Shown: positions 42,360 to 51,058 of the stretch, piece after piece | Numbering within the stretch: the first letter of the stretch is position 1 | How the letters are laid out: the number at the start of each line of letters is the position of its first letter | From: Catenuloplanes niger | Lineage (GTDB): Bacteria > Actinomycetota > Actinomycetes > Mycobacteriales > Micromonosporaceae | DNA: 64,000 nucleotides | Assembly: GCF_031458255.1 (NCBI RefSeq) | Contig: NZ_JAVDYC010000001.1 | Span: forward strand, 5,279,001 to 5,343,000 | Reading direction: 5' to 3' | Notes under the pieces: model-generated | The model's input: only the letters and a program-made list of their open reading frames with translations | Databases searched by the model: none | What the model was told of the DNA's origin: nothing | Position numbers and translations under genes: made by a program

Positions 42360-43934
42360 GTGTCCACGCTGCGCGACCTCGTCGAGGAGCACACCAAGCT
42401 CTCCTCCGCCGACATCGACCACCTGCACCGGCTCGCCGGCGACTGGCAACTGCTGTCCGATCTGTCCTTCGCCGACCTGTTGCTCTGGGTGCCCGTCGGT
42501 GACCGGAGCACGGCGCGGTCGTTCCTCTGCGTGGCGCAGGTGCGGCCGACCACCGGGCCGACGGCGTACCTGGACGACCAGGTCGGGCGGATCATCGGCG
42601 GGGCCGAGGTCGCGCACCTGGTGATAGCGCACCACCAGGGGCGCATCTGGCGGGAGGGCGATCCGGTCTGGTACGGGGAGACGCCCGCCCGGCACGAGGC
42701 GATCCCGGTGCGGACCCGGGACGACGACGGCGAGCCCGGCGACGTCATCGCGATCATCGGCCGGGACACCAACCTCTCCACCGCCCGCACGCCCAGTCAG
42801 CTGGAGCTGAACTACCTGACCACGGCGGACGACCTGGCGCAGATGGTGGCGGACGGCACGTTCCCGCCGGCCCGGCACCCGGGGGAGACCACGTCCGCGC
42901 CGCGCGTCGGAGACGGGCTGATCCGGCTCGCGGCCAGCGGCCGGGTCACCTACGCCAGCCCGAACGCGCAGTCCGCGTACCGGCGGCTGGGTTTCTCCTC
43001 GCACCTGGTCGGCGAGGACCTGCCGGCGCTGACCGGCCGCCTGGCCCGGGACCCGCTGGACGGCACGGACATCACCGCGAAGATGCTCTCCGCGCTGCGC
43101 GGCGAGTCGCCGGCCCGGCGTGAGATGGAGGCGCGCGGCGCGACCGTGCTGCTGCGCGCGCTGCCGCTGATGCCGGCCGGCGTGCCGATCGGCGCGCTGG
43201 TGCTGGTCCGCGACGTGACCGAGGTGCGCCGGCGGGACCGCGCGCTGGTCACCAAGGACGCCACGATCCGGGAGATCCACCACCGGGTCAAGAACAACCT
43301 GCAGACCGTGGCCGCGTTGCTGCGACTCCAGGCCCGCCGGGTGGACAGCGCGTCCGCGAAGTCCGCGCTGGAGGAGTCGGTGCGCCGGGTCGCGTCGATC
43401 GCGCTGGTGCACGAGACGCTGTCGATGACCGGCAACGGCAACGAGACCGTGGAGTTCGACGGCATCCTGGACCGGGTCGCGACCGCGGCCACCGAGGTCG
43501 CGGCCACCGACTTCACGGTCGCCATCCGGCGCGAGGGCAGCTTCGGCGTGCTCGCCGCGGAGACCGCGACCAGCCTGGTCATGGTGCTGAACGAACTGCT
43601 GATCAACGCGGTCGAGCACGGCTTCCCGGCGCGCGAGGAGGACGGGGCGGACCCGGGCGAGCTCACCGTCCCGGAGGGCAACGCGGAGCCGGTCGGCGAG
43701 GTGGTGGTCACGGTCGTGCGGCAGCGCAAGCAGCTGCTGATCACCGTGGCGGACAACGGCCAGGGCCTGCCGGACGGCTTCGTGGACGGGCGGGACGGCC
43801 GGCTCGGCCTGCAGATCGTGCGCTCGCTGGCCACCGGTGAGCTGCGCGGCACGATCGAGCTGCGCAACCGGGACGGCGGCGGCACCGAGGCGGCGTTGAC
43901 CGTGCCGCTCGGCAAGCCGGGCACGGGGCAGTAG
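42360..43934 (+). CDS. pdtaS: PdtaS-like sensor histidine kinase
   Basis: A 524-residue soluble kinase. The N-terminal ~150 residues are GAF-like ('LSDLSFADLLLWVPVGD'), followed by a PAS-like domain ('LAASGRVTYASPNAQSAYRR'). The HisKA_2 motif has His307 in 'EIHHRVKNNLQTVAALLRLQ', then HATPase_c with 'NELLINAVEHGF' and 'VADNGQGLPDGF'. This order is that of mycobacterial PdtaS, whose partner PdtaR is an ANTAR protein that binds RNA. No pdtaR is in the window. GTG 42360 starts it; no other start fits better. A hairpin follows. Confidence 0.9.
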   Translation: MSTLRDLVEEHTKLSSADIDHLHRLAGDWQLLSDLSFADLLLWVPVGDRSTARSFLCVAQVRPTTGPTAYLDDQVGRIIGGAEVAHLVIAHHQGRIWREGDPVWYGETPARHEAIPVRTRDDDGEPGDVIAIIGRDTNLSTARTPSQLELNYLTTADDLAQMVADGTFPPARHPGETTSAPRVGDGLIRLAASGRVTYASPNAQSAYRRLGFSSHLVGEDLPALTGRLARDPLDGTDITAKMLSALRGESPARREMEARGATVLLRALPLMPAGVPIGALVLVRDVTEVRRRDRALVTKDATIREIHHRVKNNLQTVAALLRLQARRVDSASAKSALEESVRRVASIALVHETLSMTGNGNETVEFDGILDRVATAATEVAATDFTVAIRREGSFGVLAAETATSLVMVLNELLINAVEHGFPAREEDGADPGELTVPEGNAEPVGEVVVTVVRQRKQLLITVADNGQGLPDGFVDGRDGRLGLQIVRSLATGELRGTIELRNRDGGGTEAALTVPLGKPGTGQ

Positions 43935-43945
43935 CGGTTACGCGG

Positions 43946-43978
43946 GCGAGGCGCCATCCGGACCGGATGACGCCTCGC
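43946..43978. terminator. Bidirectional hairpin terminator
   Basis: Stem GCGAGGCG / CGCCTCGC with an inner CATCCG / CGGATG stem, between the convergent kinase and type VII substrate-like genes. Confidence 0.8.
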
Positions 43979-43992
43979 TCACGCGTGGTCGG

Positions 43993-45291
43993 TCAGCGAC
44001 CGCCGAGGACCGGCGGGGGAGCGGAGCCGTCCTGGCCCCACACCATGTCGTCCTCGGTCAGCCAGGTGGTGCGCTCGTCCGCGTCGTCGTCCTCGCCGGT
44101 CAGGCCACGGCCGCCGGCCGCGCTCTGGGCGCCCTTGGCACCGGCCGCGTTGCGGTTCTGCAGGCCGTGGTGGCCGTCCACGCCGCCGACGCCCTGCCGG
44201 GGCACGCCCAGCCGGTCCTTGCCGGCGCCGGCCGTGCCGGTGCCCTTGCCGCCCGCGCCCGCACCGGTGTTGCCACCCGGCTTCATGGCCGAGGAACCGG
44301 TGCCGCCGCCCGGACGTGCCGCGGACTGGCCGCCGTTGCCGAGACCCAGCGCGCCCGCGGCGAGACCGCCCGCACCCGCGGCGAGACCGCCGAGTGCGAG
44401 GCCGCCACCGCCGAAGTTGTCGCCGATCCCGCCACCGCCACCGCCGCCACCGCCACCGGTGCCGAGGCCCGGGGTGGCGGCGCTGAGGCCGGTGCCGTTC
44501 CCGCCGTTCCCGCTGCCGCCGGTGACGCCGGAGAGCGAGGTCGACGGACCGGTGCCGGTGGTGGTGCCGGGGTCGCCCGCCGTGCCGGTGTCCGAGACCC
44601 GCGACGGGCTGTCCGGCGCGTCGGCCCGGCCGGTGCCGGTCCCCGAACCGCTGCCGGTGCCGGTCAGTCCGCTGACGTGGGTCGCGCCCGGCCCGCGCGT
44701 GTTGCCGGGGCCGTCGTTGTCGACCGAGCCGGGCAGGTCCGCCGGGGGCGGCGGCGGGGTGACCCCGCCGCCGGCCCAGGACAGCTGGTAGTCGCTGGCG
44801 AGGTTGGAGATCAGCTCGACGGTGCGCGCCTTGGCCTTCTCCCGCTGCTCCTCGTCGCGGTTGTGGCCCCAGACCGCGCCGACCACCGCACCGGGCACGC
44901 CGGCCACGGCGCCGCCGGTGAGCGCGCCGCCCCAGGTGCTGGTGTTGTCGTCGGTGTCCGCCGGGTCGTCCACCTTGGCCTGGGCGGTCTTCAGGTCGGC
45001 CGCGAACGAGGTGAGCGCGAGCTTGACCTCACCGGCCAGATTCGCGTTGTCCGAGGCGAACGTGGCGATCACGGTCACCCGGCGGCTGAACTCGTCGCCG
45101 GAGTCGCTGTTCCACTTCTCGTTCAGCGCGGCGAGGTCGCGGGTCAGCGCGGCCGAGATGTCGTCGAGCGTGCTGGACACCGTGCTCCAGTCCGCGCTCG
45201 CCGCCTCGACCGAGGCCGGGTCGCCGTTCTGCAGCTGGTTGTAGAGAGTCTCGTGGCTCTCGCCCTCGTAGTACGACCTCAGGTCAGACAT
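43993..45291 (-). CDS. Type VII-associated protein, WXG-like helical head and Gly-rich tail
   Basis: A 432-residue protein probably exported by the type VII system encoded next door. Residues ~1-110 form two long helices with 'ALNEKWNSDSGDEFSRRV' where WXG100 proteins have their W-x-G turn. A short helical hairpin ('GALTGGAVAGVPGAVVGAVW') follows; residues ~195-390 are Gly/Thr/Ser/Pro-rich and disordered. The end, 'ERTTWLTEDDMVWGQDG', is a motif seen at the C-termini of several actinobacterial ESX-linked proteins. ATG 45291 overlaps the stop of the upstream gene (8 bp). EspB- or PPE-like role is inference. Confidence 0.7.
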   Translation of the reverse strand: MSDLRSYYEGESHETLYNQLQNGDPASVEAASADWSTVSSTLDDISAALTRDLAALNEKWNSDSGDEFSRRVTVIATFASDNANLAGEVKLALTSFAADLKTAQAKVDDPADTDDNTSTWGGALTGGAVAGVPGAVVGAVWGHNRDEEQREKAKARTVELISNLASDYQLSWAGGGVTPPPPPADLPGSVDNDGPGNTRGPGATHVSGLTGTGSGSGTGTGRADAPDSPSRVSDTGTAGDPGTTTGTGPSTSLSGVTGGSGNGGNGTGLSAATPGLGTGGGGGGGGGGIGDNFGGGGLALGGLAAGAGGLAAGALGLGNGGQSAARPGGGTGSSAMKPGGNTGAGAGGKGTGTAGAGKDRLGVPRQGVGGVDGHHGLQNRNAAGAKGAQSAAGGRGLTGEDDDADERTTWLTEDDMVWGQDGSAPPPVLGGR

Positions 45292-45658
45292 TGCCCGTTC
45301 CTCGCAGCGGTGCGGCCAGGTCGCCAACGGTCGACGCGATCTCGTCGGCGCTCACCCGGTTGAGCTCCTCGGTCGTGGTGTAGTTACGCAGGATCTCGGC
45401 CGTCGCGGTCTGTGCCGCGACGATCGCGGTGCGCAGCCGGCGCGCGTTCGCGAGGTGCTGCGACTGCAGGCTCGCGTAGTTCGCGCTGATTCTCGCCGCG
45501 TGGTGGAACGTGCCGACCGCCAGCGGCGCGCTCAGCCGGTTGTTGAGCACGTTGATCACGTGATCGGCCTCGCTGAGCCGCTGTCTGAGCTGGTCCTGGA
45601 ACTCTTGCAGTGAATCGACGTCTACAGTGGTGTTTCCACCGCGAGCAGCCGGACTCAT
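45284..45658 (-). CDS. Small helical ESX-associated protein
   Basis: A 124-residue, mostly helical protein ('LQEFQDQLRQRLSEADHVIN', 'LQSQHLANARRLRTAIVAAQ') with the size of WXG100 proteins but without a clear W-x-G. It is coupled to the Gly-rich protein downstream, suggesting a cognate pair, possibly a heterodimer or chaperone. ATG 45658 has GGAGG ten bases upstream. No known family is claimed. Confidence 0.65.
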   Translation of the reverse strand: MSPAARGGNTTVDVDSLQEFQDQLRQRLSEADHVINVLNNRLSAPLAVGTFHHAARISANYASLQSQHLANARRLRTAIVAAQTATAEILRNYTTTEELNRVSADEIASTVGDLAAPLRGTGNV

Positions 45659-45867
45659 GACCGTTCGCCTCCCCGTCCATAGCGAAATTCGATTCGGCTG
45701 GCCTGTGCGGGACGACGGTGGTTCGGACGTCGACGCATCACACGTCGACGCATCACACATCACGCATCGACGAACAGCCACATCGACGAACCACCGCGGC
45801 GACCCCGAAGTGCCAGCGTAACCAATGGATGCACGCCGTTGCAGGGGCCGCCCGTCCGGTGTCCGAA

Positions 45868-47283
45868 CTATCCGGTTGTCGCCGTGCTCGTCACGCTTCG
45901 GCGCGCGAGTGCGATGTCCAGCGGCGGTCCGGCCGGGATCAGATCGATCAGAGCGGCCGGCACCGGCGAGGCGGACGCCCCTCCGTAGCCGAGCGCTGTC
46001 TTGGCGTCACCGTCGTTGGTGCCCAGCGCGAACATCTGGCCCAGGTCGGTGAGCAGGAACACCGTGGATCCCGGCGCGGCCGTGCCGTCCGGCAGCACCG
46101 GCTGGAGCAGCGCGCCGGTGCCGCCGGTCACCAGCACCCGGTCCACCGTGGCGGTCGCGCCGCGGGCCGCCGAGTCGGTGCCGTCCTCCAGGCCCACGGC
46201 CAGCTCGGCCGGACGCGTCGGGTACACCTCCACGGTGTTCCGGTTGGTGCCCACGTCGTAGAAGTCGCAGATCGCGCCGTTGCTGGTGGGGGTCACGGTC
46301 TGGCTCAGCCGCGGCATGTCGGACGGGAAGCCGTCCGGCTCCACCCGCGTCGTCGCCTGCCGCCGGTCCGCCTCCTGCGCGGTGGTGTCCCGCACCTCCG
46401 CGCCGCTGTCCTGGAACAGCCGCGCCATCAGGTTCCCGACCGGGGCCAGGCCGGACTCGGCCAGCACGTAGAACCGGTCGCCGACCTTGAACACGGTGCC
46501 GACCGTCGCGGTCCGGCCGTCCACCGGCTCGTCGGCCGGCGTGCCCTGGCCGGGCAGTTGCGCCGGCTTCAGGTCCGGGCCGGCCGGGATCGCGTTGACC
46601 AGTTCCTCGGCCACCTCGATCGAGTCGCCCTCGTCCAGGCCGACCAGCGTGGGACTCGGCACGGTCAGCCGGGTGTTGTTCCACACCAGGTAGAACACCG
46701 CGTCCTTGGTACGCGGGTCGCCGACGTGCACCAGCAGCCCCTCGTCACCGGGGAGCGTGGCCGCGCCGGTCAGCGACCGGTCCACCACCAGGCTGCTCAC
46801 CGGCGCGTCGCCCTCGGACGCGGTCCGGTTCGAGCAGACCCGCCAGGTCGAGCCGGACAGGTTCTTCGGGTTCGGCAGCGCGTCCGGCGCGTTCATGATC
46901 CCGACGGTCCGGCCGCGCGGCAGTTCCCGCAGCGCGCCGGCCGACACACGGCGGATCTCCGGCGCCTCCTCGGCGAGGATCAGCCGGGCGGACGCGTAGT
47001 TCGTCACCGGGAACAGCTTGTCCCGGGTGTACACGTACGTCGCGCCGGACTCCTTGTCGATGACCAGCGTGTCGTTCGCCAGCGGCGCCTTGTTCTCGGT
47101 CAGCAGCCCGTACGCGCCGAACACGCCCAGCACGATCGCTCCCACCAGCACGCTGCCGACCAGGGCCAGCCCGAGTCGCCGCATCGGCAGATCATTGGTC
47201 TCGGGCTCACCGGAGACCATCGCCGATACGATGCGGCGGGTGACGAAGCGGTACGCCTGGACCTGATCTCGGCGGGTACGCAT
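45868..47283 (-). CDS. eccB: Type VII secretion protein EccB
   Basis: A 471-residue core component. The N-terminal 'MRTRRDQVQAYRFVTRRIVS' is the EccB hallmark and fixes ATG 47283, which has AGGAGG six bases upstream. One membrane helix lies at ~36-61 ('LGLALVGSVLVGAIVLGVFG'); the rest is the periplasmic-type domain of EccB with repeat blocks. EccB bridges the inner-membrane complex. It is divergent from eccE across 139 bp; downstream on the same strand are the substrate-like genes, with a 209-bp gap. Confidence 0.95.
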   Translation of the reverse strand: MRTRRDQVQAYRFVTRRIVSAMVSGEPETNDLPMRRLGLALVGSVLVGAIVLGVFGAYGLLTENKAPLANDTLVIDKESGATYVYTRDKLFPVTNYASARLILAEEAPEIRRVSAGALRELPRGRTVGIMNAPDALPNPKNLSGSTWRVCSNRTASEGDAPVSSLVVDRSLTGAATLPGDEGLLVHVGDPRTKDAVFYLVWNNTRLTVPSPTLVGLDEGDSIEVAEELVNAIPAGPDLKPAQLPGQGTPADEPVDGRTATVGTVFKVGDRFYVLAESGLAPVGNLMARLFQDSGAEVRDTTAQEADRRQATTRVEPDGFPSDMPRLSQTVTPTSNGAICDFYDVGTNRNTVEVYPTRPAELAVGLEDGTDSAARGATATVDRVLVTGGTGALLQPVLPDGTAAPGSTVFLLTDLGQMFALGTNDGDAKTALGYGGASASPVPAALIDLIPAGPPLDIALARRSVTSTATTG

Positions 47284-47422
47284 GCACAATCCTCCTGAAA
47301 CGGTGCCGCGTCCGCCACGGGTTCCTGCGGTGTCGCGCGCGTCCCTACGATAAGGGTCCGCCGGTAGGGCCGGGGGACCTGCGGTGCGCCGCGGGACCGC
47401 GAGGCGAGAAGGGCACACGGGG

Positions 47423-48619
47423 ATGACAGTTACCGACACGAGGCGACGAGGCGCGCCACCGCTGCCGGCCGAACGCCGGCGCGGCCACCTGGGCGGTCTG
47501 TCCGTCGCCCAGCTCGTCTGCGTCGAGGTGGCCGTCGTGGCCGTGCTCGCGTCGCTCGGCGGCCCGGTCTGGGCGCCGGCCGTGGCCGGAGTCCTCGCGG
47601 TCGTGCTGCTGGTCCTCGCGTTCGCCCGGCGGAAGAACCGCTGGTGGTTCGAGCACCGGGTGGTCAGCCGCCGGTTCCGGGACCGGGCCCGCGCCGCCGC
47701 CGCGAGCCCCGGCCGGGAGCTGGCCGCGCTCGCACCCGGCCTGGCCGTCACCGAGATCCGTGAGCGGGGCACGCCGATCGGCATCGGGCGCGACGACATG
47801 GGCTGGTTCGTGGCGCTGGCCGTGACCGCCGGCGACGACGCCGCCACCGCCGACGTCGGCCTCGGCGTCGACCGGATCGGGCGGATCCTCGCCGAGTCCG
47901 CGCTGCCGGTCTCCGCGTTGCAGGTGGTCACGCATCTCGTACCGGCGCCGACCTCGTTCCTCGACCACGCGGCGCCGGCCGTCCAGTCGTACCGGGAGCT
48001 GCTCGGCGGTCTCCCCGTCCCGGCCGACTCCCGGGTCTGGGTCGCGGCCCGGCTGCGCCCCGCCGACGCGCTCTCGGCCAGCGCCAGCCGCGGCGGCGGA
48101 CCCGACGGTGTGCACCGCGCGCTCGCCGCGCTGCTCGGCCGGATCGGCAAGACGCTGGACAGTGCCGGCTTCGTCGCCGCGCCGCTCACCGCGACGGAGC
48201 TGACCGCGGCGGTCGCCACCGTGGCCGGTCTGACCGGCGCCGCCGTCACCGGCGACGGCACCGGTGCCGGGCCGGCCGTCCAGCGGGAGAACTGGGCGGG
48301 CTGGCAGGGCACGGAGGCGGTGCACGTGGGCTACCTCGCCACCCGGCTCTCACCGTCCGGTCTGTCCGTGGCCGCCCGCCGTCTCACCGAGGTCGGCGCG
48401 CTGGCCGCCACCGTCGCGGTCGTCCTCAACCGGCAGCCGGACGGCGACTTGCGCATGCAGGCCATAGTCGACGTCGCCGCGCGCGCCACCAACACGGCGG
48501 AGACGCTGTCCGCGGTCGTCGGGGTCTTCAACCAGTGCGGCATCCAGCTCCGCCGGCTCGACGGACAGCACGCCGCGGCGATCTACGCGACCGCGCCGAC
48601 CGGAGGAGCGATCGGATGA
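47423..48619 (+). CDS. eccE: Type VII secretion protein EccE
   Basis: A 398-residue core protein with two N-terminal helices (~26-67: 'LSVAQLVCVEVAVVAVLASL', 'VWAPAVAGVLAVVLLVLAF'), then the cytoplasmic EccE domain ('NRWWFEHRVVSRRFRDR', 'VTHLVPAPTSFLD', 'CGIQLRRLDGQHAAAIYATA'). ATG 47423 fits the family start. The stop overlaps the next ATG (ATGA at 48616-48619), so that gene is cotranslated. Confidence 0.88.
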   Translation: MTVTDTRRRGAPPLPAERRRGHLGGLSVAQLVCVEVAVVAVLASLGGPVWAPAVAGVLAVVLLVLAFARRKNRWWFEHRVVSRRFRDRARAAAASPGRELAALAPGLAVTEIRERGTPIGIGRDDMGWFVALAVTAGDDAATADVGLGVDRIGRILAESALPVSALQVVTHLVPAPTSFLDHAAPAVQSYRELLGGLPVPADSRVWVAARLRPADALSASASRGGGPDGVHRALAALLGRIGKTLDSAGFVAAPLTATELTAAVATVAGLTGAAVTGDGTGAGPAVQRENWAGWQGTEAVHVGYLATRLSPSGLSVAARRLTEVGALAATVAVVLNRQPDGDLRMQAIVDVAARATNTAETLSAVVGVFNQCGIQLRRLDGQHAAAIYATAPTGGAIG

Positions 48620-49317
48620 CCCAGTTGCACGCCGTCACCGGCCGGTTCACCACGGAACCGGACGGCCTCGCCGCGCTCACCACCCCGGTGCCCCGCGGCG
48701 GCCTGCTGCTCGGCCGGGACCGCAACGGCAAGCCGGTCCCGCTGGAGGTCTTCGGCCCGTCCGGTGTCGATGTGGCGCTCGTCGGCAACTGGTGGGCCGC
48801 GCGCCTGATCGTCTTCCGCGCGCTCGCGCTGGGCGCCCGCGTGGTGGTCAGCTCGCACACGCCGGACCAGTGGCAGAACCTCGGCCAGTGGGCCACCGGC
48901 CGGCCGGACCGGCTGATGCTGGTGCACGGCCTGGCGAACCCGGGTTCCATCCCGTCCGGCACCGCGATCCAGCCGATCCTGCACGTGGTCGACGTGCACC
49001 CGGAGGCCGCGGAGGTGGCGCTCCAGCAGCCGCTGCAGCCGTGGCAGGCCCGGCTGACCGTGGTCCAGCAGCTGGTCCCGGCCGCCGGGACCATCCTGCG
49101 CGCCGCGACGTTCGCCGTCGTGCAGCGACTCAACGCCACGGAGGCCACGGTGGGTGCGGCTCCGCTGCGGCTCACCGGCCGGGACGTCAAGCTGTTCCAG
49201 CGGTTGAACGTCGACATGGCGGTGCTGCTGGGGACCGGGCCGGAGGCGCAGTACTTCTGGTTCACGCCGACCAGCATCGAGAAGCAGAACCTCGGCGCGG
49301 CCCCGCGCCGGACCTGA
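48616..49317 (+). CDS. Type VII locus protein of unknown function
   Basis: A 233-residue protein coupled to eccE. 'GGLLLGRDRNGKPVPLEVFG' and 'GVDVALVGNWWAARLIVFRA' echo the strand-loop-strand start of an FtsK/EccC-type ATPase core, but no Walker A GKS/T is present, so it is not an obvious ATPase. The C-terminus ends 'QYFWFTPTSIEKQNLGAAPR'. No membrane helix is seen. The tight coupling argues for a role in the secretion machine. Similar small proteins are found between eccE and eccD in related loci, to my knowledge without assigned function. Confidence 0.7.
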   Translation: MTQLHAVTGRFTTEPDGLAALTTPVPRGGLLLGRDRNGKPVPLEVFGPSGVDVALVGNWWAARLIVFRALALGARVVVSSHTPDQWQNLGQWATGRPDRLMLVHGLANPGSIPSGTAIQPILHVVDVHPEAAEVALQQPLQPWQARLTVVQQLVPAAGTILRAATFAVVQRLNATEATVGAAPLRLTGRDVKLFQRLNVDMAVLLGTGPEAQYFWFTPTSIEKQNLGAAPRRT

Positions 49318-49334
49318 CCGGCACGCTGCCGGCT

Positions 49335-49371
49335 CCCGCCCGGCCCGGCCGGTAGGTCGGGCCCGGGCGGG
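49335..49371 (+). terminator. GC-rich hairpin terminator
   Basis: Stem CCCGCCCGG / CCGGGCGGG (49335-49343, 49363-49371), 17 bp after the eccE-linked gene. Confidence 0.65.
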
Positions 49372-49446
49372 GCCGGAACCGCGCGGACCTCGGCACCGGA
49401 CAGCTCCGGCGCCGCGGACCAGACCGGCAGTTCCGGTGGGCCGGGA

Positions 49447-49521
49447 CCAGCAGGGAGGAGCGCCGGCGACGACCGGTGCCCGCGGGAGCATGCGGGACGG
49501 GCGCCGCCGGAAGCGGGAAAA
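49447..49521 (+). repeat. Dispersed ~75-bp repeat, copy D
   Basis: Plus-strand copy (CAGGGAGGAGCGCCGGCGAC... to CGCCGGAAGCGGGAAAA) in the gap between two convergent type VII genes, 8 bp before the eccD stop. Confidence 0.85.
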
Positions 49522-49528
49522 TCGGGTT

Positions 49529-50920
49529 TCAGGCGGTAATCGTGGTGATCCAGGTGTAGAGCCCGCAGACCCACGCCGCCAGCGGGACGACCGCCAGGAT
49601 CAGGAGGATCTCCGCGATGTCCAGGAGACGGCCCCAGATCGGCGCGATCCGCTTGCCCGCGACGGAGAGCCCGTAGATCAGGGAGATCGCCGCGACCAGG
49701 ATCAGCCCGCCGAGGACCAGGCCGAGCCGGGCGGCCCAGCCACCCCAGCCGAAGACGGCGAACGCGGTGAGGATCAGGCCCGCGCCGCCGGCGAGCAGCG
49801 ACGGGAGGCGCTCGCGGCGGCTCGGGTACGGACGGGCGCGCAGCAGCAGGAGCAGCGCGAGCACCAGGCAGAGAAGGACGGCGCCGAGCCGGCCGTCGAC
49901 GGCGAGGATGATCTCGGCGCCGAACACGATGGCGGAGACGGTCCAGATCAGGGCGGTCAGGAACTCGTCGGCGCGCTCGCTGAGCTGCAGGACGCGGCGG
50001 CCGTCGACGGACTCGTCGTCGGCCTTGAGGTCGTCGGGGCCGGTCGGGATGGACGGGACCGGCACGCGGGCGAGACGGTACGACATCATCGGCAGCGCCG
50101 GGTGGAACGCGAAGACGACGGCGGCCACGATCGCGGCGGCGGAGGCGGCGGAGAGGCCGGCCAGGACGCAGACGGCCGCGCCGAGCGCGAGCGCGACACC
50201 GGCGGCGGCGGAGCCGAGGAACAGCGGTGTCGCATAGCCGACCGCGAGCGTGCCGATCACACCGAGGATCAGCAGCACGGCCGCGCCGAGCAGCATGTGC
50301 GGGGCGCCGAGCGCGGTGAGCGGGGTGTCGCCGGCGAGCAGCAGCGTGCCGCCGACGGTGCCGAAGACGAGGCTGACGCCGGCCACCACGGCGCCGCTGC
50401 GGCCGTCGCCGGCCGCGCGGGACAGCAGCGTCGCGGTGAGCATGAGCAGTGCGGCGACGGCGAGCGCGGCGGCACCGCCGGGCAGGTGCGGCGGGCCGCT
50501 GAAGAGCACGCCGAGCGCGCCGGCGAGCAGCGCGGCGGCCGCGAAGCCGACCGAGAAACGCCTGGTCATGGCCGCGTCCCAGCGGCCCTCGCGGTTCTGC
50601 GTGGCGGTGGCGACCGCGTCGACGATGTCGTCGAAGACCACCTCGGGGCGGGCGGCGGCGCGCGGCGTGAAGTAGAGCATCTCGCCGTCGCGGATCTCCA
50701 GCTCGACCGCGGTGCGCGAGCTGTCCAGCGGCTTGCCGCCGAGCCGGGCCAGCGCCCAGCCGCCCTGGGCGGCGCCCTGGTCGGCGACGTCCTCGCCGGC
50801 GTGCCGCAGCACGGTCGGCAGCAGGTCGGCCAACGGCACGTCCGAGGGCAGCGCGAGATCGAGCCGCGTCCTGGGCGCGACGATCGTCACCCTGCTGCTT
50901 CCGCTGGCTGTGGCTGCCAA
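49529..50920 (-). CDS. eccD: Type VII secretion integral membrane protein EccD
   Basis: A 463-residue pore-type subunit. The N-terminal ~85 residues are the ubiquitin-like domain ('VTIVAPRTRLDLALPSDVPL', 'LSSRAAG' follows later), then about eleven helices fill the rest, as in EccD. TTG 50920 is the start, with GGGGAGG five bases upstream; no ATG is nearby. It is divergent from eccC across 138 bp. On the opposite strand of eccC this frame happens to stay open to 54541, a composition effect. Confidence 0.92.
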   Translation of the reverse strand: MAATASGSSRVTIVAPRTRLDLALPSDVPLADLLPTVLRHAGEDVADQGAAQGGWALARLGGKPLDSSRTAVELEIRDGEMLYFTPRAAARPEVVFDDIVDAVATATQNREGRWDAAMTRRFSVGFAAAALLAGALGVLFSGPPHLPGGAAALAVAALLMLTATLLSRAAGDGRSGAVVAGVSLVFGTVGGTLLLAGDTPLTALGAPHMLLGAAVLLILGVIGTLAVGYATPLFLGSAAAGVALALGAAVCVLAGLSAASAAAIVAAVVFAFHPALPMMSYRLARVPVPSIPTGPDDLKADDESVDGRRVLQLSERADEFLTALIWTVSAIVFGAEIILAVDGRLGAVLLCLVLALLLLLRARPYPSRRERLPSLLAGGAGLILTAFAVFGWGGWAARLGLVLGGLILVAAISLIYGLSVAGKRIAPIWGRLLDIAEILLILAVVPLAAWVCGLYTWITTITA

Positions 50921-51058
50921 GGTTGCCTCCCCGTGGATCCAAGGCACGCACGTTTCGTGAGGAGCGTACCTACGATGACGAACGCTAGGATGCCCACCCG
51001 ACGCCAGCCTCGCTGAGGGCGGCGTCCGACGGGGGAACTTCGGGGAGGCGAGACGCGG

